DNA from: JAAXGI01 sp963579625
GTDB lineage: Bacteria > Gemmatimonadota > Gemmatimonadetes > Longimicrobiales > Gaopeijiaceae
Assembly (NCBI GenBank): GCA_963579625.1
Contig: CAUZHN010000015.1
Location: 1 to 45,457, forward strand
DNA length: 45,457 bases
Reading direction: 5' to 3'
Part shown: positions 23,869 through 31,777 of the stretch, in pieces
How positions within the stretch are numbered: position 1 is the stretch's first letter
Layout: every line of letters begins with the position of its first letter
The notes under the pieces: model-generated
The model's database searches: none
The model's input: the letters and a program-made list of their open reading frames with translations, nothing else
Told to the model about the DNA's origin: nothing
Program-made: the position numbers and the translations under genes

Positions 23869-24305
23869 GCCGAAGCCTCGTTGGCAATCCTGTCTGAAGG
23901 GGGAAGGTACAGGATGAGCGTGACACAGTTGCCACAGTCGTTGAAGTGGACCTCATCCATCAGCTTGCGCATCAGAAACAGTCCCCGTCCTCGATCCTCA
24001 AGAAGGTTGCTGGGGACAGTTGGATCGGGCACGCCACGCGGGTCAAATCCGGGGCCTTCATCAGTGACGCGAGCTGTAACAGAACCGACTCGAAGGAAGA
24101 CTTCCACGCGGACTCGCTTCGATGGATTCCGACCGTTCCCGTAGATCATCGCGTTGGAGAGTGCTTCCATAAGACTTACACGGAAATTTAACTGGAGCTT
24201 TCGCGCTACCTCCTCGCAGGTCGAACAGCGGGATACAACGAAGTCGACCGTCTCCTCAATGCACCGGAGATCGTTGGGGAGTTCAAAAACAAGCTTCCGT
24301 TCCAT
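23865..24305 (-). CDS. RsbW/SpoIIAB-like serine kinase (anti-sigma factor type)
   Basis: 146 residues, a minimal GHKL ATPase. N-box: VSLMEALSNAMIYGN, with the conserved Asn; G1 box: VTDEGPGFDP; G2: DRGRGLFLMRKLMDEV. In the family this kinase binds a sigma factor or another partner and phosphorylates the STAS antagonist at a serine. It lies 12 bases after the STAS gene and overlaps the phosphatase gene by four bases, so the three make a complete partner-switching set. No sigma-factor gene is adjacent, so the output partner is outside this window or is not a sigma factor. The Cys-rich bit near residue 26-30 (CSTC) is unusual. Confidence 0.9.
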   Translation of the reverse strand: MERKLVFELPNDLRCIEETVDFVVSRCSTCEEVARKLQLNFRVSLMEALSNAMIYGNGRNPSKRVRVEVFLRVGSVTARVTDEGPGFDPRGVPDPTVPSNLLEDRGRGLFLMRKLMDEVHFNDCGNCVTLILYLPPSDRIANEASA

Positions 24306-24317
24306 AGAGCGGTCGGC

Positions 24318-24650
24318 TCAGAAAGCCGAAAGTCCCTCCTGTCGCGAGTCCGCAATTTGGAATAGGGTGTCCAGCTTCGTGAGCCCGAAGAGAATTCGAA
24401 GATCTTCGTTCAGGGTCGAAATGCGCAATTCACCTCCCATCTCACGAATTTTCTTGGAGAGGCTCACCAACACACCAAGTCCCGACGAATCGATGTACCC
24501 GGTTTCGGTAAAGTCAACGAGGAACTTGCGCCCCCCCCTCTCCAACTCGTCTAAGACCTTCTGTCTAAGTTCCTGTCGATTTCCTACGATGAGCTGGCCG
24601 TCGACATCAACCACAGTCACGTCCCCCTCCCCACTCACATTAAACGCCAT
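24318..24650 (-). CDS. STAS-domain anti-sigma factor antagonist (RsbV/SpoIIAA-like)
   Basis: 110 residues from the ATG at 24650, chosen because GGAG is placed five bases upstream and the length then equals RsbV/SpoIIAA. An in-frame ATG at 24728 would add 26 residues without family resemblance. VTVVDVDGQLIVGN is the first strand pair; ETGYIDSSGLGVLVSL contains the phosphorylatable serine (Ser55 or 56 of DSSG). When unphosphorylated it binds the RsbW-like kinase and frees its target. Encoded immediately before that kinase. A run of eight A residues (plus strand, 24735-24742) lies just upstream of the longer start. Confidence 0.9.
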   Translation of the reverse strand: MAFNVSGEGDVTVVDVDGQLIVGNRQELRQKVLDELERGGRKFLVDFTETGYIDSSGLGVLVSLSKKIREMGGELRISTLNEDLRILFGLTKLDTLFQIADSRQEGLSAF

Positions 24651-24822
24651 GAAATCTCCGTCAGGCCCAGAAGCCAAATGCCTTCCCGCAGCCCCAGCAT
24701 GAGTCACTGTCCACCGAATTTCGCTCAATTGCAGAAAAAAAAGGTACCCTGACTATCGTTGCCCTAGCAAGACGTACAATCCAGAATCGTGGTTGGTGGT
24801 CCTATCACCCATACCGCAGCAC

Positions 24823-25341
24823 CTACACCTCAGGTGGGTCAATCGGGTCAAACCGTTTGGTCAGTCGCCAGAGAACAGAAGGTGACACAAACGGCGAAAC
24901 ATCTCCTCCCAGACGAGCGACTTCCCGCACAAGTGACGCGGAAAGAAAGGAGAGCCTGGCGTCTGGCGTGAGGAAGATGAACTCAAGATTTGGATCGAGC
25001 TCCCGATTCATTTGTGCCATCTGAAACTCGTACTCGAAGTCGGAGACCGCTCGCAGCCCCCTGACGACGAGATCAGCCCCACACTTTCGTGCGAAATCAA
25101 CCAAAAGACCGCGAAACGACACGCACTCAATCCTAGCCTCCTCCGCAAACACCTCCCTGAGCATCTCCAACCTTTTCTCAAGGCTGAACAACGGGGCTTT
25201 CGTATCGGCGGAATCCTCTGCCACGGCAACCACCACGCGATCTGAGACCCGCAGTGTTCGATGGGCGACGTCTTCGTGTCCCAGCGTCACCGGGTCGAAC
25301 GAGCCCGGATAGAGCGCAGTCACCTCGCGAGAACGCGTCAT
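24823..25341 (-). CDS. coaD: Phosphopantetheine adenylyltransferase
   Basis: 172 residues from the ATG at 25341, which overlaps the rsmD stop by four bases; that fixes the start over longer in-frame options. The nucleotidyltransferase motif ALYPGSFDPVTLGH stands at 9-22, and VVRGLRAVSDFEYEFQMAQMNR and FLSASLVREVARLGGDVS are the other family blocks. CoaD adenylates 4'-phosphopantetheine in coenzyme A synthesis. The C-terminus extends about ten residues past the usual end. rsmD-coaD adjacency is common in bacteria. Certain. Confidence 0.97.
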   Translation of the reverse strand: MTRSREVTALYPGSFDPVTLGHEDVAHRTLRVSDRVVVAVAEDSADTKAPLFSLEKRLEMLREVFAEEARIECVSFRGLLVDFARKCGADLVVRGLRAVSDFEYEFQMAQMNRELDPNLEFIFLTPDARLSFLSASLVREVARLGGDVSPFVSPSVLWRLTKRFDPIDPPEV

Positions 25342-25865
25342 TGGGGATTCTCCCATATCGAGATAGTCGTATCGCCGTAGCGGCGTTGCCGAAGCCCGGA
25401 AATAGCGGGCATCGCCTCTCCCGAACGATGTTCCACCCACAACTCACGCGCAAACGGGTCGGCAACCATCCGAGCGAGTAGCGCCGGAGCGTACCCACCG
25501 TCGTAGGGGGGATCAGCCAGGGCGAGATCAAACCCTCCTACCGGCCCCCGTTCCAAGAACTTCAGGACGTCCACGCGGACGATCCGGGACCGCGGCTCTG
25601 CCCCAAGGGTCTCGACATTCTTCTCCAGCGACCGAAGGGCACCACGATCCCGCTCCACGAACACTACCTTCCTGGCGCCCCGGGAGAGCGCCTCCAGTCC
25701 CAAAGCACCAGATCCCGCAAACAGGTCGAGAACCCTAGCGTCCAAGATTCGCCTGCCAAGCGCTGCCATCCATGCCTCGCGGACTCGGTCAGTCGTCGGT
25801 CGAACGGCCCTCCCCCGGGGCGCCCGGATCGAGCGACCGCTCCACTCCCCCGCGATAATCCTCAT
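25338..25865 (-). CDS. rsmD: 16S rRNA (guanine966-N2)-methyltransferase RsmD
   Basis: 175 residues from ATG 25865, which overlaps the recJ stop by four bases. Family blocks: MRIIAGEWSGRSI at the N-terminus, TTDRVREAWMAAL, SAM-binding ARVLDLFAGSGALGLEALSRGA and catalytic LALADPPYDGG. RsmD methylates G966 of 16S rRNA in the small ribosomal subunit. The upstream in-frame extension into recJ is out of family and discarded. Sits in the recJ-rsmD-coaD coupled run. Confidence 0.96.
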   Translation of the reverse strand: MRIIAGEWSGRSIRAPRGRAVRPTTDRVREAWMAALGRRILDARVLDLFAGSGALGLEALSRGARKVVFVERDRGALRSLEKNVETLGAEPRSRIVRVDVLKFLERGPVGGFDLALADPPYDGGYAPALLARMVADPFARELWVEHRSGEAMPAISGLRQRRYGDTTISIWENPQ

Positions 25866-27628
25866 CCCCCTTCGAGGTCGCCTGTTGGACGCAAGTCCAG
25901 GAGCCTGGCCTGGAGGGTCCGTTTCCCCCGAAAAACATTCTGTCTTAGTTGGAAGAGCATGTCCATTCTGCCAGTACCCACCGAAGTAGGGGGAACACGA
26001 TCCGCAAGACCAAAGCCGATCGCCTCCAACTCGTGCGAGCCATCGCCAAGCCGAAGCTTCAGGTGTCCGCCTCCGACCACCTTTGGTGCCCGGACCACCC
26101 TCAAACCTCTCGCCCAAAACACCGGGCGCGGATTTCCGATCCCGAATGGCCCCATATGCCTCAAGAGGCTGTGAAGGTCATCGTTTGCCTCAGCCAAGGC
26201 CAGTTCTTGATCTCCTCCGACCCTAGGCTGCGGGAATCGCCCCTGGAGTTGGTTGCGGACGCTCTCGTTGAATGCAGAGCGAAAGGAGGGGAGATCTTTT
26301 CGATCCAGTTCCAAACCCGCAGCCTGGGAATGCCCTCCAAAGCGCGTCAGATGCCGCCGCCCAGCCTCCACCGCCCGCAGCAGGTGGACACCGGGAATCG
26401 AACGGGCGCTCCCGCGGCCTCGATCTCCATCAAGCGCAACCAGTACTACCGGGCGGTGGATCCGCTGGACCAACCTGGAAGCGACAATACCGATCACCCC
26501 TGGGTGCCAATTCTCTCCGGAAAGGACTACTCCGAAATCCCGCGCAGAGTCAAACTCGTTGGAGAGGTACTTAAGAGCCTCGTCAAGTGTCGCTCGGTCC
26601 TCCTCTCTCCTCTCGTGGTTGGCACGCTCAAGAATCTCCGACAGCCTGTGGGCCTCAGACAAATCAGCGGTAAGTAATAGCTGGAGGGCCAAATCCGCTT
26701 CCCCCATGCGCCCCACAGCATTGATCCGGGGGCCCAGTACAAACCCCACGTCGCCTGCCTCCAATCCCGATTGAGTGTCGAGGCCAGCCACACGAATCAG
26801 AGCCCGGAGTCCAAATTTTGTCGTATTGGCGAGATAGCGAAGGCCAAACCTTACCAGAATTCGGTTCTCCCCAGTGAGTGGAACAAGATCGGCTACGGTA
26901 GCCAAAGCTACCAGATCCAGGTGGGGCCAGAGTTCGTCCTGCGGAATATTCGCGGCCGACGCCAGGCCCTGGCAAAGCTTGAACACCACCCCGGTACCGC
27001 AGAGTTGAGGAGCCGGATAGGTACAGTCAGACCGGTTTGGGTTGACGACCGCCAGAGCCGGCGGTAGACCTCCGAAGGGCAGGTGGTGATCCGTAACGAT
27101 CACCTCTAGTTCTTGTCTCTCTGCCTCTTTTATGGCCTCGTGTGCGCCAATCCCAGAGTCGCAGGTGACAATGAGCGAGGCCCCGGCCTCGACGGCAGCT
27201 CGGACCCCAGCGGATCCGAGATCGTATCCATCTCGTAGGCGATGCGGAACGAATGGAACGACAGTTCCCCCCAGGCGCCTGACCCACAGAGTCAGGAGTG
27301 CCGCCGCACACACCCCGTCCACATCGTAGTCTCCGTGGACCAAGATCGTCTCGCGGGCTTTGACAGCAGAGAGAATTCGCTCAACCGCCAGATCAAGGTC
27401 CTTCATATCACTCGGAGGGTGTAGATCTTCCAGCCGGGGACGGAGAAACTGTTTTGCTCGACTGGGATCGGTAAGGTCCCGAACGGCAAGGATGCTGCAT
27501 ATAGAGGGGGGAAGGGATAGCTCTCGAACGAGACGCTGGATGATCTCGGGGTCGGGAAGGGTCGGTAGTCTCCACTCCGGAAAAGGCGGGGGGGGAAGGA
27601 CCGCGTCTTCTGCGGGGCGTCCGGTCAC
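25862..27628 (-). CDS. recJ: Single-stranded-DNA-specific exonuclease RecJ
   Basis: 588 residues. RecJ digests single-stranded DNA 5'-3' in recombination and mismatch or base-excision repair. DHH-family motifs: HGDYDVDG (98-105), CDSGIGAHEA (156-165), TDHHLPFGG (179-187) and NPNRSD; the DHHA1 part has FGGHSQAAGLEL. The C-terminal OB-fold domain follows (VVGGGHLKLRLGDGSHELEAIGFG). The start is GTG overlapping the stop of the upstream coiled-coil gene by four bases. Length and motif order are standard. The first 20 residues are Pro-rich and variable. Confidence 0.96.
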   Translation of the reverse strand: MTGRPAEDAVLPPPPFPEWRLPTLPDPEIIQRLVRELSLPPSICSILAVRDLTDPSRAKQFLRPRLEDLHPPSDMKDLDLAVERILSAVKARETILVHGDYDVDGVCAAALLTLWVRRLGGTVVPFVPHRLRDGYDLGSAGVRAAVEAGASLIVTCDSGIGAHEAIKEAERQELEVIVTDHHLPFGGLPPALAVVNPNRSDCTYPAPQLCGTGVVFKLCQGLASAANIPQDELWPHLDLVALATVADLVPLTGENRILVRFGLRYLANTTKFGLRALIRVAGLDTQSGLEAGDVGFVLGPRINAVGRMGEADLALQLLLTADLSEAHRLSEILERANHERREEDRATLDEALKYLSNEFDSARDFGVVLSGENWHPGVIGIVASRLVQRIHRPVVLVALDGDRGRGSARSIPGVHLLRAVEAGRRHLTRFGGHSQAAGLELDRKDLPSFRSAFNESVRNQLQGRFPQPRVGGDQELALAEANDDLHSLLRHMGPFGIGNPRPVFWARGLRVVRAPKVVGGGHLKLRLGDGSHELEAIGFGLADRVPPTSVGTGRMDMLFQLRQNVFRGKRTLQARLLDLRPTGDLEGG

Positions 27629-28518
27629 TCCTGCTTGGCCTCCGAGTTCTCTACGCCCTTACCCGTGCCCATACTCTCCTCATCTGCCACTTCAAGAGAG
27701 GCCTCCTCACCATCGGCGAGGGACTCGTCCAGAGCCGTAGCTTCCTCTCCGCCCTGATCGGCCTGAGGAATCTCCACCGGGATTTCGACCTCCTCGTCCA
27801 GTACGGGTTCCGGCTCGATTGTGAGCATCACCCCACAGTTCTCACATCGGGTCAGGCCTCCGCTACGTCGAATTTCATTCTGGATTTGCAGTGGAATCAC
27901 ACCGAAGCAGTGACCGCATGCTCCGTCCTCCAAGAGGGGCGCCACAGATATTCGGCGTCCGGACTTATGGAAAGCATCATAGACCCGACGTTCTGCACTG
28001 CCCACGTACTGGAGAATGGTCGTTCTACGTCCCTGGAACATCTCCATACGTTGCGTGAAGTCCTGCCGCTGGGCGATAAGTTCCTCCTGCTGAGGTACGA
28101 CTTGGGTCCTCGCCTCTTGAGCTGATGCTTCCAGTGCCTGTGAAGCAAGTTCGGACTTATAGATCTGTTCGATCAGTTGTAGAGCCTCTTGTTCATCCCC
28201 CTCTATCGACCGCTTGATCAGCTCAAGCTCGGTCTGAACCGCCGCTTCCTCTCGTAGATTCGAGACACGGTTCAACCGCTGATTCATCTTCTTCGTTCGC
28301 GCTCGCTTGTCGTCAGCGGACCGCTCGAGTTGACGGGCATCCGCGTTCATCTGTGCCAACCTACCCGTTAGCTGGGACAGCTCAGATTCGAACGCGAGCG
28401 CAGCCTCTTCCGTCTCGGCCAACCGATCGTCAAAAACCGCCAGAGCGGCTTTGATCTCGCGAATTCTCTTGTCCAATTTCTGGACTTCCCTGAGGGAACC
28501 CATCGTAGTATTGGTCAT
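27625..28518 (-). CDS. Coiled-coil protein with C4-type zinc ribbon
   Basis: 297 residues from ATG 28518, which overlaps the dnaG stop by four bases. Residues about 8-180 form a long coiled coil; then Cys201 and Cys204 (CGHC) and Cys225 and Cys228 (CENC) make a zinc ribbon in the sequence SVAPLLEDGACGHC ... GGLTRCENCGVML. This is the C4-type zinc ribbon family often encoded near recJ or ribosomal genes and without a settled role; nucleic-acid binding is a guess. The last 60 residues are highly acidic (Glu/Asp) and probably disordered. Cytosolic. It lies between dnaG and recJ. Confidence 0.88.
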   Translation of the reverse strand: MTNTTMGSLREVQKLDKRIREIKAALAVFDDRLAETEEAALAFESELSQLTGRLAQMNADARQLERSADDKRARTKKMNQRLNRVSNLREEAAVQTELELIKRSIEGDEQEALQLIEQIYKSELASQALEASAQEARTQVVPQQEELIAQRQDFTQRMEMFQGRRTTILQYVGSAERRVYDAFHKSGRRISVAPLLEDGACGHCFGVIPLQIQNEIRRSGGLTRCENCGVMLTIEPEPVLDEEVEIPVEIPQADQGGEEATALDESLADGEEASLEVADEESMGTGKGVENSEAKQE

Positions 28519-30332
28519 CCCTTTATCCGTTGTGGGAAAACGTTCCACCGCCCCGGGCGGATACGCCTCAACTCATTCAGCTCTTTGAGTTCCTTTCGTC
28601 CACCTTCCTCCGATTTCTCAGCTCGTCGGAGGTCTTCCATCAGTTTCTCATGCTCCTTATGTAGGAGTCGGTCTTCGAGAACCGAGACGCATTCCAAGAA
28701 CGCCTTTTCTGGACGCTCGATGTCCTGGGGATCTCCGCGGAGCTCTTCGAGAGTGTCGGATACTTCGGGTAAGAGACCGTCATCTGGGCCCTCTAGATGG
28801 GGGTCCTGTACCAGTGCCTCGAAGATGGCCCGATACTCCGGATCGCAGAACTCCTCGGGGCCAATCCGCTCTTGGGCTTGGTCCAGCCGCTCGGGAGACC
28901 TGAGCAAGATCAGGAGCAGTTGTCGTTCTGCGCCAAGCCGCGGCAGGTTGGGCCGTATCCTTCCTCCCGAGTGCCCAGAACGTATGTCATGGCGACCTGT
29001 TCCATGGGGCAGGATTCGGCCCACACGCCCCGAGCCATCCTGGCCCTTCACTACCTCCTCTTCCAGGGTTTCCCTGCGGACACCTGTGCGCTCAGCCACC
29101 CTCGAGGTATAGATATCACGAAGTGTCGAGTCCTTGGTTGCCCTGAGGGTTGGCAAGAGCTTGTCAACGGCGATTCGCACCCGGTCGATGGATCCGAAGT
29201 ACCCGTTCTCGTCCAGGAGTTGCAATTTTCGGTCTAACACATCGACAGCTGAATCTACATAACGCGCAAGCCCATCCTTCCCCTCGGCCCGAACCACCGT
29301 ATCGGGGTCTTCACCGGAGGGCAAAGTCACAACCAAGGGATGAACACCGTAAGCCAACAGGGCATCAGCCGCTTTGAAGGTGGCGCGGATCCCAGCGTCA
29401 TCAGAGTCGAAGAGGAGCAGCACGTTCTTGGCATAACGTGCGAGAAGCTTAGCATGCTCGTCGGTCATGGCCGTGCCGAGGGTGGCCACCGCATGCGTGA
29501 CCCCTGACGCGGCCAGCGCGACCACATCCATATAGCCCTCAACGACTAGGGCACACCCCTCACGACGGATCGCGTTCCGATTCCATCCAAGCCCGTACAG
29601 GACCTCGCTCTTCCAGTAGATCGGCGACTCGGGAGAGTTCAGATATTTTGGACGCCCCTTTCCCCCCTCGTCCAGAACCCGCCCTCCAAAGGCAACGACA
29701 CGGCTGACGACGGACTCGATGGGAAACACGAGTCGCCCCCGGAACCGATCGTAAGGCTCCGCCGAGCGCTCCGATGTGGTCAGCAACCCGATCTCGAGAA
29801 GCAAATCCTCCGAGAAGCCGTGCTTAGACGCGGCTCCCCTGAGACCCTGCCAATCGTCGGGGGCCCAGCCCACCCCAAACCGCTCCGCCGTCGCGTCGTC
29901 AATCCCCCTGCCTTCCAGGTATTTGCGGGCTCGTTCCCCGTTAGCCGGATCGAGCAGCTGGCCACGGAACCAGGCCTGTGCGAACGCGTTCGCCTCGTAA
30001 TGCAGCCGGAAGGGCTCTTCACTGTCGGCTCCTGCCCGACTCACTTCCCGAATCTCGACCCCAAACCGCTCTCCCAGGTGTCTCACAGCATCCAGAAACT
30101 CCATCCCCGTTCGCTTCATTACGAACCCGAACAGATCACCCCCCTCCCCGCATCCGAAGCACTTGTATAATCCCTTTTCGGGCGTAACATAAAACGACGG
30201 AGTCCGGTCGTCGTGGACGGGGCACTTCCCCTTCCAGTCCTTCCCTGAGCGAGTCAATTGCACGCTCTCCCTCACCACTTCGACCAGGTCGGCCCGGGCC
30301 CGTATTTCCTCTACCACCTCGTCTGGAATCAC
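28515..30332 (-). CDS. dnaG: DNA primase
   Basis: 605 residues. DnaG lays down RNA primers at the replication fork. Zinc-binding domain: CPVHDDRTPSFYVTPEKG and KCFGCG give Cys37, His40, Cys58 and Cys61. The Toprim core has CALVVEGYMDVVAL (Glu265) and LLLFDSDDAG (Asp309, Asp311). The C-terminal region (about 450-605) is helical, contains the DnaB-interaction type segment and is charged. The start is GTG 30332. The gene follows a small unannotated gene after 16 bases, with yqeY before it; yqeY next to dnaG is a familiar order. No defect. Confidence 0.97.
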   Translation of the reverse strand: MIPDEVVEEIRARADLVEVVRESVQLTRSGKDWKGKCPVHDDRTPSFYVTPEKGLYKCFGCGEGGDLFGFVMKRTGMEFLDAVRHLGERFGVEIREVSRAGADSEEPFRLHYEANAFAQAWFRGQLLDPANGERARKYLEGRGIDDATAERFGVGWAPDDWQGLRGAASKHGFSEDLLLEIGLLTTSERSAEPYDRFRGRLVFPIESVVSRVVAFGGRVLDEGGKGRPKYLNSPESPIYWKSEVLYGLGWNRNAIRREGCALVVEGYMDVVALAASGVTHAVATLGTAMTDEHAKLLARYAKNVLLLFDSDDAGIRATFKAADALLAYGVHPLVVTLPSGEDPDTVVRAEGKDGLARYVDSAVDVLDRKLQLLDENGYFGSIDRVRIAVDKLLPTLRATKDSTLRDIYTSRVAERTGVRRETLEEEVVKGQDGSGRVGRILPHGTGRHDIRSGHSGGRIRPNLPRLGAERQLLLILLRSPERLDQAQERIGPEEFCDPEYRAIFEALVQDPHLEGPDDGLLPEVSDTLEELRGDPQDIERPEKAFLECVSVLEDRLLHKEHEKLMEDLRRAEKSEEGGRKELKELNELRRIRPGRWNVFPQRIKG

Positions 30333-30348
30333 CGCACGTCTTCCCGTT

Positions 30349-30474
30349 TCATCTCAGTTCCCCACTGGGCGTCAGCTGGATGATATACTCATGCCCCCTC
30401 GAGGTGGGAGTTCGCTCCGCAATCCTCTCCAGCACCCGATCAAACTCACGAATGGCAAGGGCATGCTTATTCAC
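30349..30474 (-). CDS. Unannotated small gene, 41 codons, between yqeY and dnaG
   Basis: Starting at GTG 30474, 41 codons end in TGA at 30349, 16 bases before the GTG of dnaG. A strong GAGGAGGGG site lies immediately upstream of the start. The peptide has an amphipathic helix (KHALAIREFDRVLERIAER), a short basic loop and a beta-like end (HEYIIQLTPSGELR). An in-frame ATG at 30528, directly after the yqeY stop, would give 59 residues but has poorer spacing to a ribosome binding site. I do not recognise the family; it is not ribosomal protein S21, which often stands at this place. Position, ribosome binding site and composition support a real gene. Confidence 0.6.
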   Translation of the reverse strand: MNKHALAIREFDRVLERIAERTPTSRGHEYIIQLTPSGELR

Positions 30475-30528
30475 GGGCCCCTCCTCGCCACCAAGACCCG
30501 AGAAGTCCGTCCGATGGCGGCAGGTCAT

Positions 30529-30969
30529 TCACCGCGCCAACTCCTCCCGGACGATTCTATTTGCTTCCTTCCCATCGAATCGCCCCCGAATCCGGGGCAT
30601 GAGACTTCCCATGACAGGCCCCATCTCCACAGAGCCCTCAGACATCAACTCCCTGACGATGAAGCGGACCTCATCTTCGTCGAACTGAGGAGGAAGGAAC
30701 CTCGTAAGCACTTTGGCTTCTTCGTCCTCCTTCTGCGCCAACTCCTCCCGACCACCGGAACGCATCTGCTCAGCCGACTCGCGGCGCTGCTTGATTCCGC
30801 GAGCGACGACCTCTTCCACCATCTGGTCATCCGCATCCCGGCCGGTGCTGATTTCTCCATTTCGGATCTCGGATAGGATGGTCGAAAGCACCACCGTCCG
30901 GAGCCGATCTCGCTCCTTACGAGCCTGGTTGAGGGCGTCGCGGATCTCACTCTGAAGGCTGGTAGCCAC
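30529..30969 (-). CDS. GatB/YqeY domain-containing protein
   Basis: 146 residues from GTG 30969, chosen for the AGGTAGGA site just upstream and because it gives the family length; an upstream start would add 16 residues. YqeY proteins share the helical tail domain of GatB, which recognises tRNA in amidotransferases; the stand-alone form has no settled role. Pattern: LQSEIRDALNQARKERDRLR, LSEIRNGEISTG, then EEAKVLTRFLPPQFDEDEV and MGPVMGSLMPRIRGRFDGKEANRIVREEL. It lies in front of the small gene and dnaG, the common yqeY-dnaG order. Confidence 0.92.
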   Translation of the reverse strand: MATSLQSEIRDALNQARKERDRLRTVVLSTILSEIRNGEISTGRDADDQMVEEVVARGIKQRRESAEQMRSGGREELAQKEDEEAKVLTRFLPPQFDEDEVRFIVRELMSEGSVEMGPVMGSLMPRIRGRFDGKEANRIVREELAR

Positions 30970-31069
30970 AGCGTTCCTACCTACTGCAAGGGGAGGGTCC
31001 GAAGTGCTCTGGGTCAAACCTATTCGGGGCCGCCTGAGGGGTCAACGCAAGCGTTGGGCCGAAGAACAA

Positions 31070-31429
31070 TCATCCGGGCGGCCAAGACAACGGTCTCCCT
31101 CCGAGTAGGTGCAGGTGCAGATGACCGACACTTTGCCCTCCGTCCGCTCCGACGTTCGCGACAAGTCGGTAGCCAGCTTCCGCTAACCCCTGTCGCCGAG
31201 CAAGGTCCCTAGCGGCGAGCATCATCCGTCCCATCAGGTCCCCATCGTCCTCGTCAAGGTCGTCCAAAGAGGCGATGTGTTTTCTTGGGATCAGGAGCGT
31301 ATGATGGGGCGACTGTGGGCTCAGATCCCTGAAGGCTAGGAGATCCGCTTCATCGTGTACCACTGTTGCCGGGAGTTCCCCTCGGGCAATCTTACAGAAG
31401 ATACAGGCCTGCGATGATATATCGTTCAC
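31070..31429 (-). CDS. HIT-family nucleotide hydrolase/transferase (HINT-like)
   Basis: 119 residues from GTG 31429, preceded by GGGAGGGG. The histidine triad GHLHLHLLGG has His103, His105 and His107; His105 is the expected nucleophile that attacks a nucleoside phosphoramidate or similar bond. N-terminal CIFCKIARGE (Cys9, Cys12) is the zinc-binding start of HINT proteins, and HHTLLIPRKHIASL is another block. Cytosolic. yqeY follows after about 100 bases, so it may be in the same transcript with dnaG. No promoter was identified with confidence in 31430-31680. Confidence 0.93.
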   Translation of the reverse strand: MNDISSQACIFCKIARGELPATVVHDEADLLAFRDLSPQSPHHTLLIPRKHIASLDDLDEDDGDLMGRMMLAARDLARRQGLAEAGYRLVANVGADGGQSVGHLHLHLLGGRPLSWPPG

Positions 31430-31683
31430 GTATCCCCTCCCTTTTAGATGCTTCGGCTGACCCCAGGCCTGACTTGCGCTCGACCCAGAAGGGAAATCTG
31501 GTCTTCCTTTCCCCCCTTGCCTCGTTTGCTATGGATGATCCCGATCCTCCTTATTTCCATCATCGCCCCTCTGCCTATCTTGCCCAGGTGCGTTCGGATC
31601 GCGGTCAGAATTCGGTCCGTCTCTCCGTGGAAGCATCACATTATTGAGTCAGACCGGACTCACACTCCTCAACCCCACGTCCC

Positions 31684-31719
31684 AAAAGAGAGGCCTGCCG
31701 ACACTTCGTCGGCAGGCCT
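31684..31719 (-). terminator. Intrinsic terminator after dnaJ
   Basis: Read on the minus strand, AGGCCTGCCGAC and GTCGGCAGGCCT form a perfect 12-base-pair stem (31719-31708 with 31702-31691) around a 5-base loop, followed by CTCTTTT (31690-31684). It lies 58 bases downstream of the dnaJ stop and should end the transcript that contains dnaJ. The U-tract is short but the stem is very stable. The remaining bases up to the HIT gene (31430-31683) show no gene. Confidence 0.75.
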
Positions 31720-31777
31720 TGGCACCTCAACCATCAGCCAGAGACCGGAGGATCAATCCGGAGTCATCTCCCAAGGA

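Noticed and set aside
24735..24742. Run of eight A on the plus strand (T8 on the minus strand) as a terminator after coaD
   Set aside because: No GC-rich stem immediately precedes the T-run on the minus strand, so an intrinsic terminator is not supported.
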